Origin: Tetrahymena thermophila SB210
Lineage: Eukaryota > Ciliophora > Oligohymenophorea > Hymenostomatida > Tetrahymenidae
Direction: 5' to 3'
DNA length: 64,000 nucleotides
NCBI RefSeq assembly: GCF_000189635.1
Contig: NW_002476157.1
Coordinates: forward strand, 496,001 to 560,000
The notes under the pieces: generated by a model
Seen by the model: the letters and a program-made list of their open reading frames with translations, nothing else
The model's database searches: none
What the model was told of the DNA's origin: nothing
In this document: piece after piece, positions 1 to 12,854 of the stretch
How the letters are laid out: each line of letters starts with the position of its first letter
How positions within the stretch are numbered: the stretch's first letter is position 1
Translations under genes and position numbers: made by a program

Positions 1-202
1 ATATGTAAAATATTTGTTCAATTATTTTATAATTATAATAAAAATATAAATAGCTAGACTGATATTTAAAAACATTTTTTCTATTTGTTTTGCTAACAAA
101 TTTTGGGAATGTCTTTAGCAACCAATCTGCTGGTCATTTGAAGTAGAGTTTTTTGCTTCATTTTTAGTTAAGTCGATATTTTAATTTTCACTACTTAATT
201 AT

Positions 203-3200
203 TCAGAGATTCTTTTCCCCGAATAATTCTTTTTTGATGTTTTCTTAGTGTTCCATAGACATACTACCATATTCACCTTCATCGTGTTAGTATGTTTCAT
301 TTACTTGGCAAGCTGAATCTATATTTAATAAATGCTCTTCAGATTCTAAAATAAATTTTCATAAATAGAAATAAATTGATGATAAACAATTAAAAGATAT
401 TTATTTTACATTTTCTTTGACTTTCATAAATCTAAAGTTGATTGTAATCTCTGAACATAGCAATTGATTCATAGAATGATTCAGGTATAAGGTTAACGAT
501 TAGTCCAACTAATAGACCACCCATACCGATAATGATGCAGAAAAGGTGTTAGGTTAAGCTGATACGAGTGCATCTGAAAGTTTAACCACCGAAAAAGACT
601 AAAGAATACTAGACTATAAAGCTGAAAATGATAACACCTAAGAAATATCTGTTACGGAAGATATCCTTAAAGGGATTAAGTATATCTCTACGAAGATCTC
701 TGCAGTTGAATTCGTTGAAAAGTTAAAGTAAAACGAAAGTATGGAAAAAGATTGTCATGTGTATAGCTCCATTATGATTGAATTCGTGAACATCCAAGTA
801 TTACATTTCTGGGACACCAAATATGTTGTCACCATACAAAAGGACAAAAGATAAAGCAATAATCTAGTAAATGCATTAGAAGACAATATTACGTTTCATG
901 TAACCATTGATCAAATCTTCATTTCTTCTATAAGGTTGTCTTCTTAAAAGTTCCTCAGTGGGATGATCAGTTGCCAAAGCGAGACTTGCAAAAGTATCCA
1001 TAATCAAGTTAATCCAAAGCATTTAGCTGGAAGATAAGGGAGATTCTTAAATGATAATTGAACCTAATAAACAAATGAAAACACCAACTATATTAACAGT
1101 TAATTAGAAGACCAAGAACTTTCTGATACCTTCTTGAATGTTTCTACCCCAAGAGCTATTATAAAATAATAAAAAAAATTATTCACTTCAATTATAATAT
1201 TTAAATAATATATATATTACCAAGCAGTTACGATAGAAGCGTAGTTATCATCAATGAGAATGATATCACCAGCTTCTTTGATGATTTCTGTACCCTTTTA
1301 ACCCATAGTGAATGAGACATCTGATACTTAGAAGCAAAGAGCATCGTTTGTACCATCTCCAGTTACTGCAACAATTTTGTCTTAAGATTTTAATGCCTTG
1401 ACAAACTTTAATTTTTATTCAGGATTGCATTTGGCTACAATTTTGAATTTATCTACACAAGAGCTCAATTCAAGTTCACTCATTTAAGCAATTTGATAAC
1501 CAGTAGTAATTGCAGATTCTTCATGAGGATAGATGATACCAGTTTGGATACCAATTGCCTTTGCAGTTTAATAAGAATCACCTGTAATCATACGAGTAGT
1601 TACACCAGCTTTTCTGAGTGATTCTACTGCCTTAGGAACTTCTTCACGGACGATATCCTACAAATAGCAAGTAGCAACAAAAGTTAAATCATTAGAACTG
1701 ATCAAATCATTTAACTGGACTGTGTTAAAGTCACTTGAGAAGTCACCTTCTATTTGCTTGACTGCAAATGTAAGTCCTCTAAAAGCTAAGCAATTGTGCT
1801 CTTCAATGTTCTTTAAAATCTTTTGCTTCTTAGCTTCATCAAATCTATTTTATTCAATTTATTATTTTAGTTTAATTGTTAAATATATAAAAGTAAGTTT
1901 AAAATATTATTAGTATATAAAAATTACTCAATAATTTCGTCATTATGATATACATTAGAGCAAGAAGGAATAATGGTATCTGGTTGTCCCTTGACATATA
2001 AGTATTAGGTACCATTAACATTGACAATAGTACCACTGCACCTGTTCTTAGAAGTGAAAGGGAATTCTCTGATTTTTTGTTAATTGTAGTATGAACGTGG
2101 TTGCTCTTATTCTAATATCCATTTAATGAGACCAATTTCAGTAATATTTCCTTTTTAGATTGCAACTCCATCATCAGAGACATCAACAATAGCCTTTGAT
2201 GTATTTTGAATGCTAATTATGAAAATAATTTATTTTTTATGACCATAAAATCAATATATTTATTCTAATTTACATTTTAAGTAAGAGTTCCTTTGTCTAT
2301 GATTTGTTATTTACTAAAGATTCAACATTATAGGAATTAGAGTTGAGTAAAATTTTTTTCAAAATCATGTTGCCATAAGTTAAAGTACCAGTCTTATCAG
2401 TGCAGATATCACTAACACCTCCCATAGTTTCACAAGCTTTTATTTAAATAAAATAAATAAATAAATAAAATTAATTTATAAATAATCAAATTATTTACAT
2501 TTAAGTTTTTTAACCAAATTCTTTTCCAAGTACATTTGATGAACAGAGTAAGCAAGAGCAATGGTAACTGAAAGAGGGAGTCCTTCAGGAATAGCCATGA
2601 TAATTATACCAAAAGCGGCCATTAAGTGTCTAGAAAGGTCTTAGAAGAATTCTAAGCAGAAGAAGCAAAGCTTTTAGAAAAACAAAAAAAATTGTTTAAT
2701 TTATAAAGCTAATATTTTATTTGAATGATTTTTGTATTCAAAAAATAGTATTATCAAAGATAACTAAATTGAAATAAATTAAATAGTTTTACATCTTTCT
2801 TGTAGTTGTTGTAAATTTGGAATGAAATCAAAGTGATAAAAGTAATTGAAGCAGCATAAAGTGCCAATACACCAATTTAGTTGGCCATAATTTCTAACTT
2901 ATCTTGTAAAGGAGTAGTTTCTTCTTCATCTTCTTCACTCATTAAAGCCTTAATTCTTCCTTAGCAAGAGTCCGAACCCAAACGAAGGACAACCATTTCA
3001 CCATATCCATCAACAATTGGGCAACCTTCAAAAATGCAGCAACCAATTTCTTTGTGTTAGGGCTCATTTTCACCAGTTAATGAAGATTCATCAGTTTGAA
3101 TAGGGATATCACAGTTGATAAGGATACCATCAGCTTTAGGTACACAACCTGGAGTAATTTAAATAATATCACCAACAACCCAATCCTTAACATTAAGCAT

Positions 3201-4624
3201 ATGGATATGGCCATTTCTCTTTGTTTCGTGTTCTTAAACAGATTAAATTTTGTGTAAAACAGCAAATTACTTTTCCTTGGAATAATCTGAATAAGATTGA
3301 ATTGATACGACAATTATAACAGAGATAATGATAGAAGTGCCTTCAAACCATCCCTTTTTAATTAAGGATTAATTAAATTTAATTGAAATAATAAATTTCA
3401 AATTAAAGCCAATTTTTATATATTAAATATATTTATGCTATAAAATAATAGCTAAATTGGTTATGTGAATAATGATTTGTTGATATTTATTTGTAAATAT
3501 ATTATGCAGTTTGTATAAAAATAAATATTGTAATTAAGTAACAGATTCTAAATGCTTCCAAAAATAAATCTTAAAGATAATAATCTGAATTACCTTTGCC
3601 CAACCATCTTAAATTATACCCAAGCATATAGAAATGCAGGCGACTACAATAAGTAAACGAAGCATCACATCTTCAAGAGCATCGAAAATCTAATTAAAAA
3701 TAATTATATCAGTATTTAATTAAAATAACTCGATTAATTAAGAGTATGTAAAAGAATTTCTAAAATAATTTTTAGAAAAAGCCAAAGAAAAAAAAAAAAA
3801 GTACATATTCGAATATGGATTTGCTCTTATCTTCTTGGTCAACAATGACTGAGTACCTTTAGGGTAAATAAATAATAGCTGTTAAAAAGCCGTTATTTAA
3901 TACAATATCGTTTTTGTATTAGTTTAAAAAAAATTCATTTATACAAAAAAACATTAAATAAATATTGATTTTAATGCGTCGATCTTTAAAAAATTAAACA
4001 CACTTTTATTTTTGTTTTGTCTTTATATTTTTTCAGATTGTATTTAATAAATTAATTAATTACATGGATCTTCTCTTTTATAAGTCATCCAAGTTATGAT
4101 GGTCCAAACCTGTCTATTAAATTATAAAATAAAGTTTTAAAAGAGGTTCAAAAAGCTTTCCTCTACTCCTTCAAGTATTAAAACATAATTTTTTGTTCGC
4201 GAATGAAAGTTTAGTGTGGAAAATTCTTATGAAAAGGTAGAGGTGATCAAAATTTGAAATAAATATTTACTGCTTTATTAACATTAAGCTTTTCAAGCAA
4301 TCCATCCAAATTTTTGTACTCTTTAAAGTCAGTAACCTTTCTGTCTTAATAGATTTCGAAAATATCACTTTTTTTAAGAATAAAAGTTTATTAGTTTCAA
4401 ATAAAATGGCAAACACATATCATGAATTGTAAAGTATCTTTCTCAGTTGAATTTCTTAAGTTGTGTATATTATAGACATCAATCAATCAACTGAATATGA
4501 TAATAATTAGCATGATATGATATAAAAGAAATAATCTTTTAAATTTAGCGTACTCAATATCCCTCTTAGGAACCAACTCCTGTGATGATTACTCGGTAGT
4601 TGAAATTTATATGGTATGATCCAT
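203..4624 (-). CDS. Plasma-membrane-type Ca2+-transporting P-type ATPase (PMCA, P2B)
   Basis: Pumps Ca2+ across a membrane using ATP. Read on the minus strand with TAA/TAG as Gln and at least nine short introns. Seen in order: an N-terminal exon starting MDHTIQ at 4624 (intron with GTACGC donor); [12 protein letters not shown], matching PMCA transmembrane segment 1; the actuator TGE loop ([11 protein letters not shown]); [18 protein letters not shown] in transmembrane segment 4; the phosphorylation site [14 protein letters not shown]; the hinge [11 protein letters not shown]; then [20 protein letters not shown] and [18 protein letters not shown], typical of PMCA rather than SERCA. The C-terminal membrane segments follow, and a last exon ending FGEKNL before TGA at 203. 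The tail is short and acidic with no obvious calmodulin-binding helix. An earlier in-frame TGA at 339 lies inside the last intron (GTAAAA...TTTTAG), so I end the gene at 203. Family certain; exon ends approximate. Confidence 0.9.
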
Positions 4625-6585
4625 TTTTAGATTGAGTCAAATCTAGTTAGTAATGTCAGATGAATAATTACCCTAACTCCAAGATTATTATATATACTAT
4701 CTTATACCTTTCTCTTAAATTTGTTTGTTTAATTGTTTTTTGCAAGTAATTGCTTTTAATTTATTTGATTCGTACTTTTAATATATGTAATAAAAACTGA
4801 TTAAATAGATGTTTTTTTTCAGTGTTTTTATGACTTTTAATAGCTGAATAAGGTTAAAATACAAATTTCTTTCATTCATTCGAAGTATTTTCTATGTGAT
4901 AAATCAATGGCCTATTGGAATTTCATTGATTTCATAATAGACTTTATCTAAATTAAGTCAATAATAATACATTCCTTCATTCATTCACTGAAGATCGATT
5001 TTTTGTTTGAGTCCTAAATAAAAGTAATAGACTGCTTTTCCTTTGCAAATATTATTAAAATATCTATTAAAAATTCACCCTTTGATTTTTTAACTTAATT
5101 TTTACAAGGAATCTTTACGTTTTGACAAGTTTTTTGATAAAATACAAACAAACAATCAAGTGTGAATTTTCTATCGCTCTGCAAAACATTCTATATATAA
5201 TATTACATTACAAAAGGTTTTAGCTAACATGTTAAATGATATATTATATTTTCCTCCTAACGCAATTTTTTAAAATATTTTTTTCGCCCTATGATTAACA
5301 TAAGGAACTCTTTTTTTATGCAAAAATGAAAAAGAATATTTGTTAATCTTCCTTTAAAAATGAAAGAATTTTGTAATAAAAAAAATAATAATTACTTGTT
5401 TCTGCTTAGATGAATAGACAGACAGATAGACATTCAGTTTAAATAAATACTATTTTTATCAAGCACTTTAATAACACCAAACTGTTTCAAGTAATTAAAT
5501 AATTTGAGAAACTAAAAACGGTTAATTTCTTTACTAAATCAAAATTTGTTTAATACATAATAAAAAATTAAGATGAACAAATCAATGGTTTTATTACTTA
5601 ACTAAATTTTAATAAATTATGACTAACAGATAATAGTATTATCAATTTAATAATAAAAAATGTATTCCATAGTTTTAATATTTCTAAATACTAACAAAGA
5701 AATAATAAGTCAGAAATCAAAATTGAAAGTAAGCACATCAACCTTGATATTTGGGAAAATCGAAAAAATCTCCAAAATTTTTTTCTATCAAGAATAGAAT
5801 TGATAATAAATTTTTTGATGATATTGTTAATAGTTTTTAAATTAAATAAATAAAAATATTTGTAGATATTTTTTGATAATTAAAAACCATAAAATAAAAA
5901 TCAATCTGAAAATGTTTTTTGATGAAGCGTGTTTTTTGTGTTTTTAAGATAAATCTAATTATTTTTTGAGCTTAAATAAATACTGCTAATAGCTAAAATA
6001 GTAAAATAAAATTTCGAATTTTATATTTTATTGATAATAACTAACTATTTATAATTTATACATGTATATATATTTATATTTACTTTACTGATTGTGAAAA
6101 TTAAATAAATTATTATTACTAAATATATTTAAATGTATGTTTTAGTGTTTGGTGGGTGAGATGAAATATACTTTCCTGAAACTTTTATACTCTTATTAAT
6201 ATACTATCCAATCTGTCTATAATTAATTAATATGTGAATATGAGCAGATAGAAATGAAGGTAGATTTATAATTTAAAAATTAAATAGCTATTGTTGAATT
6301 TGTATCACTGTTACTTTAAAAAAAATAGTTTATTATATTTTTTACAATCTTATTTTTTTGCAGCGATTCGCTAGTTAGAATTTGCAATAATTTACAATAT
6401 ATCTTTTTTTGATTCTTTATATTATGCTTATTTATTTTATTATTGAAAATAACAAAATTTATGGGAGTAAGATTCATTTTGTTATCAATTCAGATATATT
6501 TTAATTGTATTCTAAATTGAATTTTTTTAAATGTTTTTGAGAAATGTTTATGAATTTATTATTTATTTTTTTTTTCGGTTTGCAA
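4625..6585. other. AT-rich intergenic region, no gene seen
   Basis: Nearly 2 kb between the ATPase start (transcribed leftward) and the end of the next minus-strand gene. It holds homopolymer A/T runs and scattered stops in all frames under the ciliate code. It presumably contains the ATPase promoter and the 3' flank of the Ser/Pro-rich gene, but no specific element is recognised. Confidence 0.5.
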
Positions 6586-8624
6586 TCATTTCAAGGCCTT
6601 TCTTTTGGGAGACTACTTCTCCTTAGATTACTGCTTCATATTACTATCTTCTATCTCCATTTCAGTCTTGCTGTTATTATTATTATTATTAGCTTTTTCG
6701 ATACTTTAAATATCAGATGATTTAGCAGATGACTTTTAGATCAATGGACTTTGCTGGCTCTATTAATTTTATATATTTTATTACCCATTCAAATTAAGTA
6801 ATTGCTCTTAGTACCTTGTTTACATTGATTAGTTAGATGGAGTCGGAGATTGTGGAACTAATTTTTCATTTTCATTAATTGCCTTTTTCTTCTACTTATT
6901 ATTATCTTAGGTAGAACTGATAAGTTAAGTCGTTTAAGATCTAGTAGAAATTTCATTAGAAGGAGTTTTAAAATTATGTTGAGGCTGCTACTATAAATTC
7001 TAACCTTGCTATTTAGGTACATTCGTACTCTTAGGACTAGGACTTGGAGTTAATCTTGGGCTGGATTGAATTATTTTTTAAGGACTTTAATTACCTAATT
7101 TTTTAGGACTTGAAATACTTGAGCGAGTTGTAATCACACTTAATATAGTTTATTTTGGGCTTTAATTGTTATCAGAGCAATTTGCAGAAGTTGCAGATTT
7201 GCTTGGGCTAGAATTAAATGCAGAAACCTTTTTTGGGCTTCCATGAGTAACATGAGATTTTTATGGGCTATTATTATTTGATGAATTACTAGCTCCATTC
7301 AGCGAGAATGATTTATTTGGACTTTATGCAGCTGATGGAGTAGAAGAGTTTATCATTGGAGAACGGTTACGAGTTTGGCTTGCAATAGAATTAGCAGGAG
7401 GTTGATATGCTTATGATGGTTATAGTAAATGAGAATTGTTTATTTAAGGTGAAGATAACAAAATATTTTAATCATTTAATCCTTAGGCCGAAATGCTATT
7501 TTAATTTTAAGCGCTTCCTTTTTCTTTTTATTATTTTCCATTGCTTTTATGATCATTTTGTTAAGCTTCTTTTTACTTAGACTAACCTTATTAATTAGAT
7601 TAATTAGATGATTGCTGTTGATTAAGCTTCTTTTATGTATCTTGAGAGCGGAGCACTCTACCATTTGAGCACGAAGGGCTTTGCGAGAGAGCTTTTGGAG
7701 TAGAAACTTAAAGATTTTAAACAAGGATTTAGTTGAGATATTCCTACTCTTTTTTCTTTTAGTTAATTGTGTTTAAAAATCCTTAAGATAAAGGTGTATT
7801 TTTTTCGTTAAAGACTTCTTCTAATTAAGTTAATTTACGAGTTGCATCATAGTAGCGTGCATTTTATATTGCTCTATTGATTTCTTTGATCAATTTTTAT
7901 TTGCTAACTTCTTCTGTTTCTATAAACAAGTAAACATAATCAACAAGTATTTTATCGAAAGCATAAGAGAGAGGATTGATGCTTTAGGTCATTCTGTCTC
8001 TTTTTGAGTGGCCATAACTTTCAAACCTGATTACATACTTGTCATGCTATGGAACTAGGGGAGAGCTTATTTAAGCGTGTCCATTTTGATTTGAGCTATG
8101 ATTATTTGTTAAGACACTGTTAGAATTATTGTTTCCAATGTTTGTATTAAAATTCTATTAGGATAAAGCCGATTTATTTGGACTTTTACTAGATTTTTCA
8201 CTTCTACTTTCAAACGAACTGTTTCTTCTATCAGTCTGCTACGCTTATCTCTCTATTTGTTAAAAAGATTGTAAAAAATAAATAAATGATTTTAATTCTT
8301 CAAGAATTATAAAATGATGTGCAATTTATACAATTTATTTGATGAAATCAAATAAATGTCTTCAATTAAAAATTTAGCACTATGAAATAAAGGATCTTTA
8401 TTATAATTACAGATGATGAATCTTTGCTTCACCCAGCACTCACAACGCTTGACTAATCCATTGATTTGTACTTCATAAAGGGATGCTACATATTCACTTT
8501 TATCCAAACCGCAGACTTGTCTAGTTTCGAAATCCCAAGTATAGCAATATTAAGCACTCTGCTTAAACATTCTCTTGAGCTGATTTCGAACTTTAACAGG
8601 GTTCTCAATATTCTACAAAAACAT
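6586..8624 (-). CDS. Ser/Pro/Gln-rich protein with repeated SP(K/N/Q) motifs, function unknown
   Basis: Not assigned to a family. From ATG 8624 the N-terminal exon encodes a compact Cys/aromatic-rich stretch (YCYTWDFETRQVCGLDKSEY, then LVKRCECWVKQRFIICNY). After one intron (about 8231-8331) comes a charged helical part (YVIRFESYGHSKRDRMTQ, then KQKLIKEINRAIQNARYYD), followed by roughly 350 residues of low complexity rich in Q, N, S and P. This contains many SP-x sites such as SPNKS, SPKK, SPQK, SPSPK and ends SPKRKALK before TGA at 6586. Such sites are typical targets of proline-directed (CDK-like) kinases and suggest a nuclear protein; that is inference. The same frame is open upstream of 8624 to a TGA near 8727 without another ATG, so an extra 5' exon around 8770-8900 is possible. 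Confidence 0.6.
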
Positions 8625-9620
8625 GCCTTTTTTTTGAAATAATTAATCCTAATAGCTGCTCTCGAATGTTGCTAAATCCTTATAAATTATTGGTTTACTT
8701 TTTGCTTTATTTTGTTATCCTTTTCAATAAAATATATTTAAATTTTTCAGTCTATTATAAACAATTCATTAATTTACTATTATAGGTTTCTTTTTGTATG
8801 TTTTTCCCGCTTCAGATACCACTTCTTTTTCAATTCAATATTTTAATCTGATTCACTTATTCAAGTCAAGATTATAATTCACTTTTAAGATTATTCTAAT
8901 GATAATAAACATTTCACATTGTTTTTTCAATGAAATTCTCTCTCTCTTATTTCAAACTAAATTTTGTTATTAAACTAAAATAAAAAAGTAAACAACTATA
9001 ATAATTCAATGAACAAAAGATTATTCCTATTTATTTATTTTTCCATACAGCCTGCATCCCTTTTTTCAAATATTTCTATTTCAATTTATTGAAATTTTTA
9101 ATGGTTAATCTTGCTAATTAGACATCAATTATTTTCATTAAAATTAATAATCAGAATAAATTTACTTTTTTCTAAATTTTACATTTATTTTCTCAATTTT
9201 ATTGCACAAACATTTACTGCTTTTTAACTATTGAATATAATATTCAAATTATAATATTTTGTATCTATTACCATCATATTTGAATTTAGAATAATTACAT
9301 TAATAATATCAAAAGATATAAATAGTGACACTTGAAAATTCCAATTAAAATAATTTAAGATGCCAGGTTTATTTTATGCTTTTTGTAATAAGCAAAGTAA
9401 AGCAAACGATGCAATAGAAAAAGATAATTCTTTCTTAAGATTGACTATCTAAAAATTATAATATTTAATTGTTAGAGTGTATTTTAAAATTATAGGTTAC
9501 TTGCTATTTTTATAACTTCATTGTATTTGAATAGTTGTATAGATTTTTTAAATTTTATATAATTATTTGATACATAGAAAATAAATATCATACTCAGTAT
9601 TAATTAAAAAATAGAATAAT
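8625..9620. other. Divergent intergenic region between minus and plus genes
   Basis: Separates two divergently transcribed genes, so it should hold both promoters. It may also contain an unplaced 5' exon of the Ser/Pro-rich gene near 8770-8900. A 57-codon plus-strand ORF at 9360..9530 is present but unsupported. No repeats or RNA genes seen. Confidence 0.4.
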
Positions 9621-9980
9621 ATGAGTGATAATTTCAAAAAGTTACTTAAATTCGCATAAATCTTCCTTTTATTGCTACTGATCTATGCTCTAGTTATTTT
9701 TGTCAGTGAATATCCTTAATTGAAAAATAATTAAAATGAGTCTGTTTTTTTTAGAAAAAGCGCACTTAACAGTACAACATCTAACTGGGTTATAAACGGA
9801 AGATATAGTAAAGATGAAACTGAATGTATTGAAAATTGTATGAGACAAGGAGGTATAAATTGTGGTGGTGTTTTATATTTCGCATGCTGTAAATCTTAAG
9901 AAAAATGTATCACTTACCCATTAGGAATTGCTAAATGTTAGGAAATTTTACCAGATTTTAGTTGCTTTAGACCTTCTTGA
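9621..9980 (+). CDS. Small Cys-rich secreted or single-pass membrane protein
   Basis: An intronless 119-residue ORF. The N-terminus is basic, then strongly hydrophobic (IFLLLLLIYALVIFV, about residues 14-28), which fits a signal anchor or an uncleaved signal peptide. The remainder is hydrophilic with nine cysteines clustered in the C-terminal half (CIENC, NCGG, ACCK, KCI, KCQ, SCF), as in small disulfide-bonded extracellular domains. TAA and TAG occur in frame as Gln, and the frame ends in TGA. No family recognised. Neighbours are on the opposite strand, so it is probably a single-gene unit. Confidence 0.6.
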
Positions 9981-10382
9981 AATATAAGATAGTTTGAAAA
10001 TTTCTTATAATCTTAAAATATTAGATTTATTTACAAACAATATGAAAAACTCTATTTTCAATCAATATGTTTTTTAAATGATTTTATTAAGAATTAAATT
10101 AGATTTTAAAATTTTGATAAAAATTTAAAGTTTTAAAAACATAAATTAAGAATAAATTAGGTTAAATATTTTGAGTTGATAGATAAATTAACTAATAAAA
10201 ATTGAGGATTATATATTTACATTTTATATATTATAACTAACCATTTTTAAATCTTTTAATTATTAAAATAAATTAATATTTTATTTAATTTGATCAATCT
10301 TTCATATTATTTATTTATTTTATATTTTAAATTTATGTTTTCTTAGTAATTAATTAGATTTTAGTCAAATTTAACTAAATTT
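9981..10382. other. Convergent intergenic spacer
   Basis: Lies between the ends of two convergent genes. AT-rich, with no recognisable element; it presumably holds both polyadenylation regions. Confidence 0.4.
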
Positions 10383-12317
10383 TCAGTCACAGTTATCATG
10401 GACATGAGACTCTTTTAGTTGATACTTATCTGTGAAACTTTTACTAAAGCCACCAGATTTTATTTTTTAATGTGCAAAATCAAGATTATCTAATTTATCT
10501 TTTTTGATACAAGTATCACTTCCACATTCACTTTCACAATTATTATTTGCATTTAAATCACAATTTTTGCATATAATTTTCTTCTTAAGCCTTCTTAAAT
10601 CATCAGCTGCCTAAAACCAACTTTTACTCTTTTTTATTTTATGTTTGTGTTTACAGTTTATTGGATCATTGCATGGTATATCATCTATCACTACTATATT
10701 TTAATCTTTATTTAATATAATAGGTTTTTATTCCACTTCTTCTTCATCTTCACTATCTTCAACAAAAAAATGCTTCTACTCTTTCTTTTCCTGTGATATT
10801 GGATCTTATAAGTCTATCTAAAAAATTAAAAAAATAAATTTAATAAATAAATAAATTAATGTAAGCATATTTAAAGTCTGCTTTTAAAAAAGAATTAAAA
10901 ATATTACATTCTCCTTAGATCTATTTCTAATTGGTAAGACATAGAATATATAAGGAATCATAATAGATGGTATAGCTTGCAATATAAATCTTACAAAGCT
11001 TACAATTTAACCTAATGGAGTTTCAGAAATATATAAATTATGATCAATGCAATAAAAATCTATGTCCCAAATAAGCTATGTAATCAGATCAAGAAGTAAA
11101 GTAATCAAAGAGCAAAGAATGAGGGTAAATATAACCATTTTGATTTGCTTGACTCTTTCTTAGTAATAAAGTTAGTCTGCATTATCTAAATGCAATCTTT
11201 TTCTGACTTTATTATCGCTGCTTTCATCTACTTCCTCTATTCTGATTTCCCTTTAATAATAAATTATTGAAAAATTCATGAATCACATTTTGAAAACTAA
11301 ATATATTTTTAAATATAAAAATGCTTAAATTGTATACTTGATTAATTTTTTACTATAGATAATGCATGTAATCATAATAGCTAATTATTCTAAAGAGACG
11401 AAATACCATTAAAAGCCTTTTTATTTAATGTAGAATTAATAATATTGTTAATTTATTTTATATATTTACTGTAACGATTTTCACATTTATACTAAGGAAT
11501 TCCACTCAATCCTAGAGTTAGAAATACTGATAAATTTATTATATTTGCTATGAAAATATTCCTTATAGTTCTAAAAAAAATTATAAGTAGAAATAAACTT
11601 AACTAAACTAAATCAATTTTACTTCCTTTATTATTCCTAATAGGGTTTGATTGTGTAATAAATTTCAGCTATTGCATATGTGATTGCCCAAAAGAGAGTT
11701 AATTCTAAGTATTAACTTGCCAAGTCAATTTTAATATTTTTTTCTTTAAATGCATGGAAGAAAAGCATTACAGACTATAATTAAATATTATTATAAGCAA
11801 TTTTAATTTTTTATCATAATTAATCTAAAAAATCTACCATAATCAAGGAGATTAGAATAGGGAAAAACTCAAATTGCAGCTTTTTATTAAATTTTACTAT
11901 GCAAACGCAACAGTAAATCCCAAAAATGAATACTACCAAACATATTATAGCTGTTACTATGAATCTATTTTTTAATATAAAATTTGAATATTATTTAATA
12001 ATCTTACAAACTTACATAATGCAGCTACTTGAAAAAAACGATGGAGAGCATTCTTATTCTAAAAACTTCATATTTCTTTCTTGTGCTATACAATTCTCAC
12101 TAAATTTATTTTAATTTTATCCGCTATATTTATTAACCTTTATAAGTAGTTAGTATTTATCTATTTTTGAGTTATTTTAATTGATTCCTGATCCTTTTAA
12201 TATAATAGTATAGGTTTAACTCAATTAATTTATTTATTATTTATTTATTTAGTTGTTAAATTTAATTAGTTTTTAAAAATTAATTTTGTGAATATAATAA
12301 ATATAATAACTCATCAT
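10383..12317 (-). CDS. Multi-pass membrane protein with receptor-like topology
   Basis: Assembled by eye from about six exons joined by GTA...AG introns. The N-terminal part is hydrophilic with Cys (ENCIAQ, LEQECSPSFFSSSC). Hydrophobic segments follow: FIVTAIICLVVFIFGIYCC; FFPILISLIMVDFL; ELTLFWAITYAIAEIYY; NIFIANIINLSVFLTLGL; VIFTLILCSLITLLLDLI; and IVSFVRFILQAIPSIMIPYI. An Arg-rich loop (LLMVFRLFRIISYYDY) precedes the fifth. The cytosolic tail is acidic then Cys/His-rich, ending HVHDNCD before TGA at 10383. Six or seven membrane spans with an outside Cys-rich N-terminus resemble a seven-span receptor, but no receptor family signature is recognised. Start uncertain: the frame is open to ATG 12317 through low-complexity sequence; coding is firm only from about 12110 leftward. 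Confidence 0.6.
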
Positions 12318-12854
12318 AGAATTTTTATTAGTTTCTTAATTACTTCTATTTATTTTTTCAGTCTCGCCAACAAATCTAAAAGATATTTCAAATAAATAAA
12401 TCAATAATTAAAGAAACAAACAAATTATTTATTAATTTGCTTGCTTTCTTGTTTTCATAAACATAAATAATTAATAAGTGCTCTTTATTAATTTTATAAA
12501 TATATTTTTATTTGTTGGTTTTAATTTAAATTTGAGTGACTCTTTAATATAATCAGTGATTTTCTCCTTAATATAAGTAGAAATAATTTGATTTTGAACA
12601 AATTTTTTTGTTTAAAATGAAATTTAGTTTCTGAATTACAAAATTGATATTTTGATGAAAAAAATTACTTCTTTTCTATTTAATATCTTGTAACAAAAAT
12701 TCCATTGAAAAATTTTAAGATTGCTTAAAAAAATAGTCTTAAATTCTTAAGAATGAATTATATTAATTATAAATTTTAATAAACATATTTATCATTTAAT
12801 AATACAGTAGTCAAAAATAATTAATTAAAGTTATCATAGTAATTTAAAAATTAA
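12318..12854. other. Divergent promoter region, no gene seen
   Basis: AT-rich spacer between a minus-strand and a plus-strand gene start. No repeats or RNA genes recognised. Confidence 0.4.

Noticed and set aside
339-341. TGA as the end of the Ca2+ ATPase
   Set aside because: It lies inside an intron bounded by GTAAAA and TTTTAG; splicing continues into a well-coded tail ([20 protein letters not shown]) ending at 203.
3077-3313. 78-residue minus-strand ORF
   Set aside because: It overlaps the Ca2+ ATPase actuator-domain exon in another frame; the ATPase frame is strongly conserved.
9360-9530. 57-codon plus-strand ORF starting MPGLFYAFCNKQSK
   Set aside because: Short, no domain, and ORFs of this size are common by chance when only TGA is a stop; no link to the downstream gene could be shown.
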